From Candidatus Gastranaerophilales bacterium (GTDB lineage Bacteria > Cyanobacteriota > Vampirovibrionia > Gastranaerophilales > UBA9579), in NCBI GenBank assembly GCA_028689995.1, contig JAQVCB010000006.1, positions 29,525-65,762 on the forward strand: DNA of 36,238 nucleotides, in the 5' to 3' direction. A program made the translations under genes and the position numbers. The number at the start of each line of letters is the position of its first letter. The first letter of the stretch is position 1. The notes under the pieces are model-generated. The model saw nothing but the letters and a program-made list of their open reading frames with translations. It ran no database searches and was not told where the DNA came from. Positions 25,282-32,937 of the stretch are shown piece by piece.

Positions 25282-25319
25282 GAAGATGCGAGAAAAAAAT
25301 ACTTTTTTCTCGCATCTTC
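25282..25319. repeat. perfect 17-bp hairpin
   Basis: GAAGATGCGAGAAAAAA (25282-25298) is exactly complementary to 25303-25319, with a four-base loop. It has the form of a strong terminator in either direction, although no gene ends here. Confidence 0.75.
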
Positions 25320-25333
25320 CATGATCCAGTGTC

Positions 25334-25372
25334 AAGGTAATATTGCCGGCTTTTCGCCGCCGATATTACCTT
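25334..25372. repeat. hairpin with GC-rich tip
   Basis: AAGGTAATAT (25334-25343) pairs with ATATTACCTT, and an imperfect GCCGGC/CGCCG stem forms the tip. Confidence 0.6.
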
Positions 25373-25388
25373 TCACCTTTCCAAGGTC

Positions 25389-25419
25389 GGCTACGGAAAA
25401 ATTTAATTTTTCCGTAGCC
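25389..25419. repeat. perfect 14-bp hairpin
   Basis: GGCTACGGAAAAAT (25389-25402) is exactly complementary to 25406-25419, with a three-base loop. Confidence 0.7.
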
Positions 25420-25475
25420 TCCAACTTCATTTATTTATTGGATTAAGATCTTTTCAGAGACAGTTATCATGGGTC

Positions 25476-25523
25476 GTGTTGACGAATAGAAAATAAGAGC
25501 TATTTTTAACTATTCATCAACAC
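25476..25523. repeat. GTGTTGA inverted repeat, family 3 (copy 2)
   Basis: GTGTTGACGAATAG (25476-25489) pairs at 13 of 14 positions with 25510-25523. The centre AAAATAAGAGCTATTT is nearly identical to that at 14223-14268. It ends 28 bases before the metalloprotease start, so it lies in or next to its promoter or leader. Confidence 0.7.
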
Positions 25524-25550
25524 TCCCATTATAAAAATAAAGGAAAGGTT

Positions 25551-26228
25551 ATGAGAATAAATAATATACATCTTAATAATATTCCGCCTCAAATATCAGA
25601 ACCGGGTCAAAAAGCCGAATTTAAAGGCATTAATAATTCTCAGCCAAAAGGTATAACTGACTTTGTAAATGAACTTTTAAGTTGGCGGCAAAATGAAAAA
25701 TTGGAAAGCAGGAAATGTCCCAGATGGGATATGTCGAGAATTCCATTAAAATATTTTATTTCAAATTCAGATGAAAGTGATAGATTTCTTTCTGATTTTA
25801 TGGATGCGGCGCAATCATCTTTTTTACCATGGTCTCGTGCATCGGCCGGCTTAATCAGGTTCGAAAGAGTATTTAATGAGGATCTAAGTGATATTGCTAT
25901 TGATTGGACAGATACAACCACTCCCGGAAGGAATTTTGAATCAGGTCATGCTGATTTAAAAGTTCTTAATAATAAAATTGAAAAGGCAAAAATCAAGATA
26001 GTAATTTCTCCGTTGATAGATAATCTTGCAAGTTCTAAACAAAGAATTGAAAGAGTCAGAAGAACTTCTCTGCATGAAATAGGGCATGCTCTTGGCTTAA
26101 ATCATAGTGAAAATCGAAAAGATATGATGTATTATCGCGGGATAAATAACAATAGACTATCTTCCAACGATATAAAAAGGTTAGCCGATCTGTATCAATC
26201 TTTAAAACCTGATATAATTAAGTATTAG
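25551..26228 (+). CDS. matrixin-like zinc metalloprotease with AEFKG motif
   Basis: This 225-residue protein has the metzincin active site HEIGHALGLNH at 175-185: three zinc His, catalytic Glu 176 and the family Gly. A Met-turn follows at DMMYY (191-195), and WDMSRIPLKYFI lies near 59-70. This is the matrixin (M10-like) pattern. There is no signal peptide or prodomain cysteine switch. Instead the N-terminus is short and Asn-rich with KAEFKG at 21-26, like the SFxG motif of other genes in the window. How it leaves the cytosol, or whether it acts inside, is open. ATG 25551 has AAGGAAAGG upstream. Hairpins lie on both sides. Confidence 0.88.
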   Translation: MRINNIHLNNIPPQISEPGQKAEFKGINNSQPKGITDFVNELLSWRQNEKLESRKCPRWDMSRIPLKYFISNSDESDRFLSDFMDAAQSSFLPWSRASAGLIRFERVFNEDLSDIAIDWTDTTTPGRNFESGHADLKVLNNKIEKAKIKIVISPLIDNLASSKQRIERVRRTSLHEIGHALGLNHSENRKDMMYYRGINNNRLSSNDIKRLADLYQSLKPDIIKY

Positions 26229-26230
26229 AA

Positions 26231-26278
26231 GTAATCTCAAAAGTCCAAATTTTTTAAATTTGAGACTTTTGAGATTAC
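26231..26278. repeat. inverted repeat, family 1 (copy 2)
   Basis: GTAATCTCAAAAGTC (26231-26245) is exactly complementary to 26264-26278. The stem continues through CAAATTT/AAATTTG with one bulged base, about 22 bp in all. It begins three bases after the protease stop and probably terminates it. It shares its half-site with 1160-1205. Confidence 0.75.
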
Positions 26279-26289
26279 GACCTAACAAA

Positions 26290-26333
26290 AGTGAAAAACG
26301 GCGGAAACGACGAGTTTTCGACGTTTTGACACT
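26290..26333. repeat. inverted repeat, family 2 (copy 2, compact form)
   Basis: AGTGAAAAACGGCGGAAAC (26290-26308) pairs with GTTTTCGACGTTTTGACACT (26314-26333) around a five-base loop. The outer arms match the long copy at 14281-14397. One T-A pair there is C-G here, with both arms changed. Confidence 0.7.
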
Positions 26334-26356
26334 AGCCGATGCAAGGATACGAAGAA

Positions 26357-27007
26357 ATGAAAAAAATACTGGTAATAGCCGCACATCCGATGGATGAAAC
26401 TCTTGGAGTCGGTGGAACAATTCTTAAACATGCGGCAAATGGTGATGAGCTGCACTGGCTTATTCTTACAAAGCCTGAAGAATCCAAGTGGGATAAAGAA
26501 AAAGTTGAGAAAAATATAAAAGAAGTTTCTAAAGTTGCTCAAATGTATAAATTTAAAAGTTTTAGAAGGCTTAATTTTTTGCAGGATTCTCTTGATGAAA
26601 GTTCATTAAAAGAACTTGTAGAAGTAATAAAGGGAACTTTTGAACTTATTAAACCCAATATAATTTATTTTCCTTTTGGTAATACTCTGGATAATGATTA
26701 TTCTATTGCTTTTAGAGCATCTCTCAAAGCAATAGAATCTTTTAAAACCAAGATACAAAAAATACTTTGTTATGAAGTTGTATCCTGTCCGGATTTTGTT
26801 TCAGAGATTTTTAATCCTAATTTATATGTTGATGTTTCTGAATTTATTGATAATAAACTTGAAATTATGAATCTGTATGAAGAAGAAGTTCAGGGTTATC
26901 CAATGCCGAAGTCTACAGAAAGCATAAGATCTCTTGCAAAAGTCAGGGGAGCTGCAATAGCGACTGAATACGCAGAAGCCTTTGTGCTGATAAAGGAAAT
27001 TTGCTAG
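26357..27007 (+). CDS. PIG-L/LmbE-like protein lacking active-site residues
   Basis: From ATG 26357 this is a 216-residue protein that opens MKKILVIAAHPMDETLGVGG, the PIG-L deacetylase fold. In the family the motif is AHPDDE: the first Asp is the general base and the His and second Asp hold zinc. Here it is AHPMDE (9-14), so the base is Met 12. The later zinc motif, usually HPDH, appears to be DNDY (112-115), so the third ligand would be Tyr. The protein may be inactive, bind something else, or use another metal site. A longer frame from 26339 adds six residues without a ribosome-binding site; AAGGA precedes ATG 26357. Confidence 0.8.
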   Translation: MKKILVIAAHPMDETLGVGGTILKHAANGDELHWLILTKPEESKWDKEKVEKNIKEVSKVAQMYKFKSFRRLNFLQDSLDESSLKELVEVIKGTFELIKPNIIYFPFGNTLDNDYSIAFRASLKAIESFKTKIQKILCYEVVSCPDFVSEIFNPNLYVDVSEFIDNKLEIMNLYEEEVQGYPMPKSTESIRSLAKVRGAAIATEYAEAFVLIKEIC

Positions 27008-27155
27008 TTTAAATACCATCCTGGATTGTAATCCTAAACGAAACGAAGTGAAGTCAAAGGATCTTGCCAATTAAGTCAGAAGATAATAAATGAATGTTGG
27101 TGAGATTGCCACGGATTTCTTCGAAATCCTCGCAATGACAAGTGTGTATAAATTG
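27008..27155. repeat. two dispersed-palindrome-type repeats
   Basis: The segment with GAAACGAAGTGAAGTCAAAG then GGATCTTG (to about 27065) and the hairpin at 27105-27136 (ATTGC...GGATTTC with GAAATCC...GCAAT) resemble the TCATTCTGA/GGATCTC and ATTGCGAGG/CAATGACA palindromes found between genes in many bacteria. They lie between two convergent genes and may terminate both. Confidence 0.5.
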
Positions 27156-27839
27156 TTAATTAACAGGAGTCAGTTCTCTGCATTCTACCGGATAACAAGG
27201 TTTTGATTCCAGATTTCTACTAACGAAAGACAAACTATAACAGATTATAAAGTAAATAAATGCTATAAATAAAAGTATTTCCAGCTCATGATAGGTTCTT
27301 TCATAGATTATTTCCCCTGATCTTGTCAGTTCGATAAGTCCTATTGTTGAAGCAAGAGAAGTATCTTTTATAAGTGATATAAACTGGCTTACAAGAGCCG
27401 GCATCATTCTGGTTATTGCCAGAGGAAGAACGATATATGCAAGCCTCTGAAAATAATTCAGACCAAGGCTCTTTGCTGCATCAATATGCCCCATTTCAAT
27501 GGATTTTAGTCCTCCTCTTATGATTTCAGCTACATAAGCTGAAGTAAATATTGTAAGAGCGACACAAGACGACTGGAAAAATGACACCGGTGACCCAAGC
27601 AGGGCTGGTAACAGGCCAAAATGCACAAATACGATAAAAAGAATCAGAGGGATGCTCCTTATCAGTTCAATAAGTGCGGTTGCAATTATATTGAATGGAA
27701 ACCAGCGAGAATATCTTAAAATGCCTAGAAATACGCCTATAATTAGACTCCCTGTTATTGAAATGCTTGCAATCTTTAATGTAACCAGCAGGCCTTTCAT
27801 TAAAAAATCAAAATTGCAGTATATATCATTCCAATACAT
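27156..27839 (-). CDS. polar amino acid ABC transporter, permease 2
   Basis: This 227-residue inner-membrane permease belongs to the His/Glu/Gln family. It has about five spans and carries the ATPase-contact EAA loop: ESIEMGHIDAAKSLGLN appears as KSIEMGHIDAAKSLGLNYFQ near residues 116-135, followed by ITRMMPALVSQFISLIKDTS. Its start ATG at 27839 overlaps the stop of the other permease (TAATG), so translation is coupled. It is the last gene of a four-gene importer operon reading from 30134 down. The substrate is an amino acid, exact type unknown. Confidence 0.9.
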   Translation of the reverse strand: MYWNDIYCNFDFLMKGLLVTLKIASISITGSLIIGVFLGILRYSRWFPFNIIATALIELIRSIPLILFIVFVHFGLLPALLGSPVSFFQSSCVALTIFTSAYVAEIIRGGLKSIEMGHIDAAKSLGLNYFQRLAYIVLPLAITRMMPALVSQFISLIKDTSLASTIGLIELTRSGEIIYERTYHELEILLFIAFIYFIICYSLSFVSRNLESKPCYPVECRELTPVN

Positions 27840-28513
27840 TAAACTTTAATTGTCCTTCCCGGTATTTTAAGGTAATACTCAAGTAAATTGGTTATTATTG
27901 CAACAGTTCCGGTTAATCCCATATAGATAACCGCTCCTGCTATAAAGAATTCAAATATCCTGAAATCATCAACAGCTCCTTTATAGATGACATAAAACAA
28001 ATCTGTAACTGCTATGAAGCTGACAAGTGATGAATTTTTAATAAGGTTTATAAACTGACTTCCAAGAGGAGGGAGGATTATCCTGATTGCCTGAGGGAAT
28101 ATCACAAGACTGAATGTTTGACGCCTTGACAGGCCAAGTCCTCTTGCTGCTTCAAACTGTTCTGAAGCTATTGAATTTATTCCTGATCTTAGTACTTCTG
28201 AAATAAATGCACCTGTATACAAACTAAGAGCAAGTATTCCACATACTATAGATGGAAAATTAATGCCTACATTTGATAAGCCTTTATAAAACAGATATAA
28301 AAGTATTAAAAGCGGGATATTTCTGATTAATTCCACATAAGCAGCAGCTGTAAACCTTATAGCCGGAAAATCTGTGTTTCTTAAAAATGCGAGTAAAACG
28401 CCAATAATAAATGCAAAAAACGAACTGAACAGAGATATAAGTAACGTTATCCGTAATCCGTTAATTATACCCGGCAGAGCATCATATAAAATTCTGAAAT
28501 CAAGTTCATACAT
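27839..28513 (-). CDS. polar amino acid ABC transporter, permease 1
   Basis: This 224-residue permease is homologous to its downstream neighbour. Its EAA loop reads NSIASEQFEAARGLGLSRRQ near residues 125-145, followed by IRIILPPLGSQFINLIKNSS. The two permeases should form the heterodimeric channel of the importer. It follows the binding-protein gene with almost no gap and overlaps the next gene by one base, typical of a tightly coupled operon. Confidence 0.9.
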   Translation of the reverse strand: MYELDFRILYDALPGIINGLRITLLISLFSSFFAFIIGVLLAFLRNTDFPAIRFTAAAYVELIRNIPLLILLYLFYKGLSNVGINFPSIVCGILALSLYTGAFISEVLRSGINSIASEQFEAARGLGLSRRQTFSLVIFPQAIRIILPPLGSQFINLIKNSSLVSFIAVTDLFYVIYKGAVDDFRIFEFFIAGAVIYMGLTGTVAIITNLLEYYLKIPGRTIKV

Positions 28514-28514
28514 A

Positions 28515-29384
28515 TTATCTGTTATATTTTTGTATCCATTTTTTTCTTAGTAATTCAAGTGTACCGTCTGCTTTTATACCTTCAAGGGCAGTATTGACAG
28601 CATTTTGGAAAGATTGGGTGTCATTGCTTTTTTTAAATCCAATACCGTAGAGTTCCCTTGTATATCTTTCATTAATCATCCTGAAATTAGGATTTTCGGC
28701 TAAAAAACCTGTAATTATCGTATCATCAGTAGTCAAGGCGTCAGCTCTTCCGGCTCTTAAAGCTGAAAAAGCATCAGTATAAGTTCTATAGCCTTCAACC
28801 ATTGCTTTAGGTGCAAGTTCTCTGATATTCTTTTCACTTGTTGAACCAAGTACTACAATAACTTTACGGCCATTTAAATTTCTTACAGATTTAATATTAC
28901 TTTTTTCAGGAATCATTATCGCCTGTCCTGCAATATAATATGGAGAACTGAAATCTATAACCTGTCTTCTTTTAGGATTAATAGTCAAGGTAGCTGCAAC
29001 AAGATCAACAGAACCTGTGGATAAAGAAAAAATTCTGTTTGATGAGGTTACCTGCTGGAATTTAACAGCGTTTTCATCTCCAAGAATTCTTTTTGCTATT
29101 TCTTTGACAAGATCAACGTCAAATCCTTTAAGTTTCTGATCTGTATCAATAAACCCAAACGGTTTGCTGTCAAATTTTACTCCGGCTAGGATTGTTCCTC
29201 TTTGCTTAACAACACTTAATAAATCTTGAGCAGGATTTTCTTTTTTACAGGAAGTTAAACCTGTAATCATTACTACAGTTAAAATAAATAATAAAAAACT
29301 ATTCCAGCTAATCTTGTTTAACAAGGGGTTGCAACCCCTTGTTAATGTTTTAGCATGCAAATTGGTATTAAAGATATTTTTCAT
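28515..29384 (-). CDS. amino acid ABC transporter, substrate-binding lipoprotein
   Basis: This solute-binding protein (SBP_bac_3 fold) is 289 residues long from ATG 29384, which has GGTGA upstream; ATG 29396 is four codons earlier. A lipoprotein signal ends in ITGLTSC, so the mature protein is lipid-anchored. The fold motifs are FGFIDTDQKLKGFDVDLVKE, DLVAATLTINPKRRQVIDFS and KKWIQKYNR at the end. The n-region of the signal is unusually long and contains LTRGCNPLLN, encoded by a perfect 28-base palindrome (29318-29345). The palindrome looks inserted; without it the signal peptide could begin at the TTG before LNKISW. It lies second in the operon, just after the ATPase gene. Confidence 0.9.
   Translation of the reverse strand: MKNIFNTNLHAKTLTRGCNPLLNKISWNSFLLFILTVVMITGLTSCKKENPAQDLLSVVKQRGTILAGVKFDSKPFGFIDTDQKLKGFDVDLVKEIAKRILGDENAVKFQQVTSSNRIFSLSTGSVDLVAATLTINPKRRQVIDFSSPYYIAGQAIMIPEKSNIKSVRNLNGRKVIVVLGSTSEKNIRELAPKAMVEGYRTYTDAFSALRAGRADALTTDDTIITGFLAENPNFRMINERYTRELYGIGFKKSNDTQSFQNAVNTALEGIKADGTLELLRKKWIQKYNR
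29318..29345. repeat. perfect 28-base palindrome inside the signal-peptide region
   Basis: The half-site is TTAACAAGGGGTTG, and the second half is its exact complement. It lies within the binding-protein gene, in frame, and encodes LTRGCNPLLN. Such GC-rich palindromes are usually found between genes, so an in-frame insertion is likely. Confidence 0.7.
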
Positions 29385-29399
29385 AAATTTCACCATCTG

Positions 29400-30134
29400 T
29401 TACAGTTCCATTTTTAAAACACTTCTTAGAAATTCTCTGGTCATATTGCTTTTGGGATTTTTAAAAAATACGTCGGGGTGTCCTTCTTCAACAATTTCAC
29501 CATGAGAAATAAAAATTATTCTGTTTGCGGCTTCTTTTGCAAAACTCATTTCATGAGTTACTACAATCATTGTCATACCTTCTTCTGCAAGGGCTTTCAT
29601 TACATCAAGCACTTCATTTGTCATTTTTGGATCAAGAGCGCTTGTTGGTTCATCAAAAAGCATGATCTTAGGCTGCATTGCCAGACTTCTTGCTATTGCT
29701 ACTCTTTGAGCCTGTCCACCTGAAAGTTCTTCAGGATATCTATCCATTTTATCAAGCAGTCCTATTTTTTCGAGAAGTTTTAGAGCAAGGATCTCTGCTT
29801 CATTTTTTGTCATTTTTTTTACTTTTATTGGAGCAAGAATTATGTTTTCCTTGACTGTCATATGGGGAAAAAGATTAAATTGCTGAAAAACTATACCTAC
29901 ATCAGCTCTGATATTATTAAGATTGGTATCTTTACTGGCAATATTAACTCCATCAACAAATATTTCACCTTTAGAAACAGGCAAAAGACCATTTATGCAT
30001 TTTAAAAAAGTGCTTTTTCCACATCCGGACGGACCAATAATAGCTACTATCTCTCCCTTTTTGATTTCAAGGTCGATGTTTTTTAGTACCCGTGTGTTTT
30101 TATAATATTTGCTTACTTTTTTTAGTTTTATCAT
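29400..30134 (-). CDS. polar amino acid ABC transporter, ATP-binding subunit
   Basis: This 244-residue ATPase of the GlnQ/HisP type drives the importer from the cytoplasmic face. Walker A is GPSGCGKST, the Q-loop is [13 protein letters not shown], the signature is [15 protein letters not shown], Walker B is [12 protein letters not shown], and the switch His is in VVTHEMSF. All catalytic residues are present. It is the first gene of the operon; its own promoter must lie in 30135-30340. The ribosome-binding site is weak (purine-rich AAAAAAGAA). Confidence 0.93.
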   Translation of the reverse strand: MIKLKKVSKYYKNTRVLKNIDLEIKKGEIVAIIGPSGCGKSTFLKCINGLLPVSKGEIFVDGVNIASKDTNLNNIRADVGIVFQQFNLFPHMTVKENIILAPIKVKKMTKNEAEILALKLLEKIGLLDKMDRYPEELSGGQAQRVAIARSLAMQPKIMLFDEPTSALDPKMTNEVLDVMKALAEEGMTMIVVTHEMSFAKEAANRIIFISHGEIVEEGHPDVFFKNPKSNMTREFLRSVLKMEL

Positions 30135-30354
30135 TATTCTTTTTTCAATGTGTTGAGGGATTACGCATAATAATTCAATCTACTAATAAAGTATTAGATT
30201 TTTGGTTGTTTACTTTTGTATTATATTTTTATAATCTATCATAGTGTATTACTGTTTTTAAAGTAAATATAGTATTCGGAGTATTTAATAGACAGGTAAG
30301 TCAGACCTAAATGAAAATAAAAGTAATTTATTATAAACTTTGAGGAGAAGTATG

Positions 30355-30786
30355 ATGAATTCAATACAAGTCAAAAGACCGGTCACAATAAAGACTATTG
30401 TAACTGATGTATTCAAAAAACAGGCAGTTGAAGAAATAAACAAAGAAATGCATCTGCTGGACAGTCAGATAATGCAACTTGAATTACAGAACAAACAAAT
30501 TCAGGATCAGGCTTCGGGTTTTTCATCTGCATATGGTGGGGAAAATTCCGAACAGATTCAGCAGGCTCTTGCTGAAATCTCAGCTCGTTTACAGCAGATG
30601 ACAATGTTAAAGCAGGAGTTGCAATCACAAAGAGAAAGCATCAGCCATCTTGCTCTTGAAAACGCAGTTGTAACAGGCAGTCTGGAAAACTATGTTGAGC
30701 TTCAGATTGGAGAAAATATTTATGAAAAATTCAAAGAAGCCGAAATTATAGTCAGAGATGGTATAATTCAGACAATTAGAGCATAA
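30355..30786 (+). CDS. ylqD: YlqD-family protein
   Basis: This protein is 143 residues long from ATG 30355. It begins MNSIQVKRPVTIKTIVTD, then has a long coiled coil with many Gln (about residues 25-105), then a small C-terminal beta domain (VELQIGENIYEKFKEAEIIV). This is the layout of YlqD, a protein of unknown function encoded beside rimM and trmD in Bacillus and also present in cyanobacteria. The same neighbours follow here, which supports the call. GAGGAG is seven bases before ATG 30355; ATG 30352 and an upstream TTG are less well placed. Confidence 0.8.
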   Translation: MNSIQVKRPVTIKTIVTDVFKKQAVEEINKEMHLLDSQIMQLELQNKQIQDQASGFSSAYGGENSEQIQQALAEISARLQQMTMLKQELQSQRESISHLALENAVVTGSLENYVELQIGENIYEKFKEAEIIVRDGIIQTIRA

Positions 30787-30810
30787 TTTAAAAAGTATTG
30801 GAGAGAATAA

Positions 30811-31335
30811 TTGGAAGAATTATTATCTATTGGCAAAATTTTAAATTTTCATGGAATTCATGGAGAAGCTAGAGTCGGATATACTGCCAATAAAGAACAT
30901 CAGTTAATTGCAATAAAAAAAGTTTATGCTGTAAAAGATTCGAAAACAGTACCGTTAACCATAGAAAAAATTAGATTTCACAAGACTATTGCTATTATAA
31001 AATTTAAAGAAATATCTACAGTAAATGAAGTTGTCGACCTTAAAGATGCTTATATTAAGGTTCCAAAAGAACAAATTGAAAATTATCTTGATGAAAACGA
31101 GTATTATATTGATGATTTAATTGGATTGGATGCTTTTGATACTGAAAATAAGTTTCTTGGAAAAATAGAAAATGTATTAGGCACAAATGATGAAGATATA
31201 CTGGCTATTAAGGATCAAAATGGCGAACAGCATATGGTTCCTTTTGTTAAAGAATTAGTCCCCGAAGTCAGAATCAAGGAAAAAAAGGTTATAATTAACA
31301 AAATTCCCGGATTATTTGAAGAAATAAACGAGTAG
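30811..31335 (+). CDS. rimM: ribosome maturation factor RimM
   Basis: This 174-residue factor binds ribosomal protein S19 and helps mature the 3' domain of 16S rRNA. The N-terminal RimM barrel (residues 1-85) begins LLSIGKILNFHGIHGEARVG. The C-terminal PRC-like barrel (about 95-170) includes YYIDDLIGLDAFD and HMVPFVKELVPEV. The start is TTG 30811, with GGAG seven bases upstream. The gene lies between ylqD and trmD, with trmD starting six bases after its stop. Confidence 0.93.
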   Translation: MEELLSIGKILNFHGIHGEARVGYTANKEHQLIAIKKVYAVKDSKTVPLTIEKIRFHKTIAIIKFKEISTVNEVVDLKDAYIKVPKEQIENYLDENEYYIDDLIGLDAFDTENKFLGKIENVLGTNDEDILAIKDQNGEQHMVPFVKELVPEVRIKEKKVIINKIPGLFEEINE

Positions 31336-31340
31336 CTTAA

Positions 31341-32084
31341 ATGAGATTTGATGTCATAACTTTATTTCCTGAGCTTATTGAAACATACTGCTCTTCCAGC
31401 ATTATTGGAAGAGCGCAGAAACAGGATTTAATAGCTGTTAATCCAATTAATCCTCGTGATTTTACAAGTGATAAACATAGAACCGTTGATGACACACCCT
31501 ATGGCGGTGGAGCAGGAATGGTTTTAATGTGTGATCCGATTTTTCAGGCAGTTGAATCTGTTGAAAGACAGGAAAACTCCGAACTAATTATGCTTACTCC
31601 GCAGGGAGAAATTTACAATCACGAAACAGCAAAAGAATTGAGCAAAAAAGATCAATTAATACTAATTTGCGGGCATTATGAGGGATTTGACGAGAGAATC
31701 AGAGAAGGACTGAAACCAAGAGAAATTTCTATCGGGGATTATGTCCTGACAGGAGGAGAACTTGGAGCTCTTGCTATAATAGATTCTGTAACAAGATTAT
31801 TACCTGGTACTCTTGGTAAGGATGAATCTGCTATCCATGATTCATTTTTTTCGGGTCTGCTTGAACATCCTCATTACACAAGACCTCCTGAATATAGAGA
31901 AATGAAAGTTCCTGATGTATTGTTATCCGGCAATCACAAAGAAATTGATAAATACAGAAGAAAACAGTCCATCAAACGAACTTATGAGAGAAGGTCGGAT
32001 TTGTTTAAAATATTTGAAAAATCAGGACTTTCGAAGGAAGATAAAATTATATTAAAAGAACTTGGATATTTACAGGAGAAATAG
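31341..32084 (+). CDS. trmD: tRNA (guanine-N1-)-methyltransferase TrmD
   Basis: This 247-residue SPOUT enzyme makes m1G37 in tRNAs and so prevents frameshifting. Signature parts are MRFDVITLFPEL, VDDTPYGGGAGMVL (RNA and AdoMet binding), LICGHYEGFDERI (start of the trefoil knot), ISIGDYVLTGGELGA (knot; catalytic Asp in this family follows in the linker) and HPHYTRPPEYR. The length is standard. It is coupled with rimM and followed one base after its stop by uppP. Confidence 0.95.
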   Translation: MRFDVITLFPELIETYCSSSIIGRAQKQDLIAVNPINPRDFTSDKHRTVDDTPYGGGAGMVLMCDPIFQAVESVERQENSELIMLTPQGEIYNHETAKELSKKDQLILICGHYEGFDERIREGLKPREISIGDYVLTGGELGALAIIDSVTRLLPGTLGKDESAIHDSFFSGLLEHPHYTRPPEYREMKVPDVLLSGNHKEIDKYRRKQSIKRTYERRSDLFKIFEKSGLSKEDKIILKELGYLQEK

Positions 32085-32085
32085 C

Positions 32086-32934
32086 ATGGATTTTTTACAG
32101 GCAATAATTTCAGGAACATTACAAGGGCTGACGGAGTTTTTACCGGTTAGCAGTTCGGGGCATCTTGTGCTTGTTTCATCCATATATAAAATAATTACGG
32201 GAGAAACCCTGTCAAGTGGCGGTGGTGAAGAAATATTATTTGATATAATGCTGCATATAGGTACTTTGATTGCTATACTAATTTATTTCAGGCAGGATAT
32301 AATTCATTTAACTAAAGAGTTTTTTAAAGCTCTCAAGGAAAAAACCTTTGGAACTAACTATGAAGCGCAAATACCCGTTTATATTGTTATAGGTACAATA
32401 GCTACTGTGGCTGTTGCATATCCTTTAAAAGATTTCTTTGAATCTCTTGTTTCAAATCCTGCCGTTGTAGGAATATTTCTTATAATAACCGGCGTACTTC
32501 TTTATTCAACTGAAATAATGTCAGCAAAAATTGCTGATAAAGTTAAAAATGTAAACTGGAAAAAATCAATAATTATTGGAATAGCTCAGGGATTTGCCAT
32601 AGCTCCGGGTCTTTCCAGATCAGGTTCTACGATAGCAGCAGGACTTGCAAGCGGATTAGACAGAGTAACTGCTGCAAGATATTCATTTTTACTTAGTATA
32701 CCTGTAATAATACTTGCTGCGGTTTATCAGATAAAGAATATGGCAGAATCAAATGAAATTATTCATTGCAACTGGCCTGCTATCTTAATAGGAACTCTTA
32801 TTTCACTAATAATTGGCTATCTTTGTATTAAATATTTCCTTATTTTTATAAGTAAAAATAAGTTGAATATTTTTGCATTTTACTGTTGGATTGTTGGATT
32901 TGCGATGATTCTTTACTTTGGAATTTTACATTAG
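32086..32934 (+). CDS. uppP: undecaprenyl-diphosphate phosphatase (BacA/UppP)
   Basis: This 282-residue inner-membrane enzyme recycles undecaprenyl diphosphate to the monophosphate carrier for peptidoglycan. The two family motifs are intact: LQGLTEFLPVSSSGHLVL near residue 14 and IAPGLSRSGSTIAAG in the second half. About eight hydrophobic segments are visible. ATG 32086 follows GGAG by eight bases and begins one base after the trmD stop; the longer frame from 32062 would overlap trmD without need. Together with dapL it serves the cell wall. Confidence 0.93.
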   Translation: MDFLQAIISGTLQGLTEFLPVSSSGHLVLVSSIYKIITGETLSSGGGEEILFDIMLHIGTLIAILIYFRQDIIHLTKEFFKALKEKTFGTNYEAQIPVYIVIGTIATVAVAYPLKDFFESLVSNPAVVGIFLIITGVLLYSTEIMSAKIADKVKNVNWKKSIIIGIAQGFAIAPGLSRSGSTIAAGLASGLDRVTAARYSFLLSIPVIILAAVYQIKNMAESNEIIHCNWPAILIGTLISLIIGYLCIKYFLIFISKNKLNIFAFYCWIVGFAMILYFGILH

Positions 32935-32937
32935 AAC

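Larger units (their letters stand above)
25208..25550. other. hairpin-rich intergenic region between divergent genes
   Basis: No gene is seen. Four strong stems are packed into about 240 bases (25282-25319, 25334-25372, 25389-25419 and 25476-25523), each perfect or nearly so. The flanking genes diverge, so terminators are not expected here. Confidence 0.65.

Noticed and set aside
25551-27007. A defence island around the metalloprotease and PIG-L-like protein
   Set aside because: No nuclease, toxin-antitoxin, helicase or phage-related gene adjoins them, so the repeats alone do not support it.
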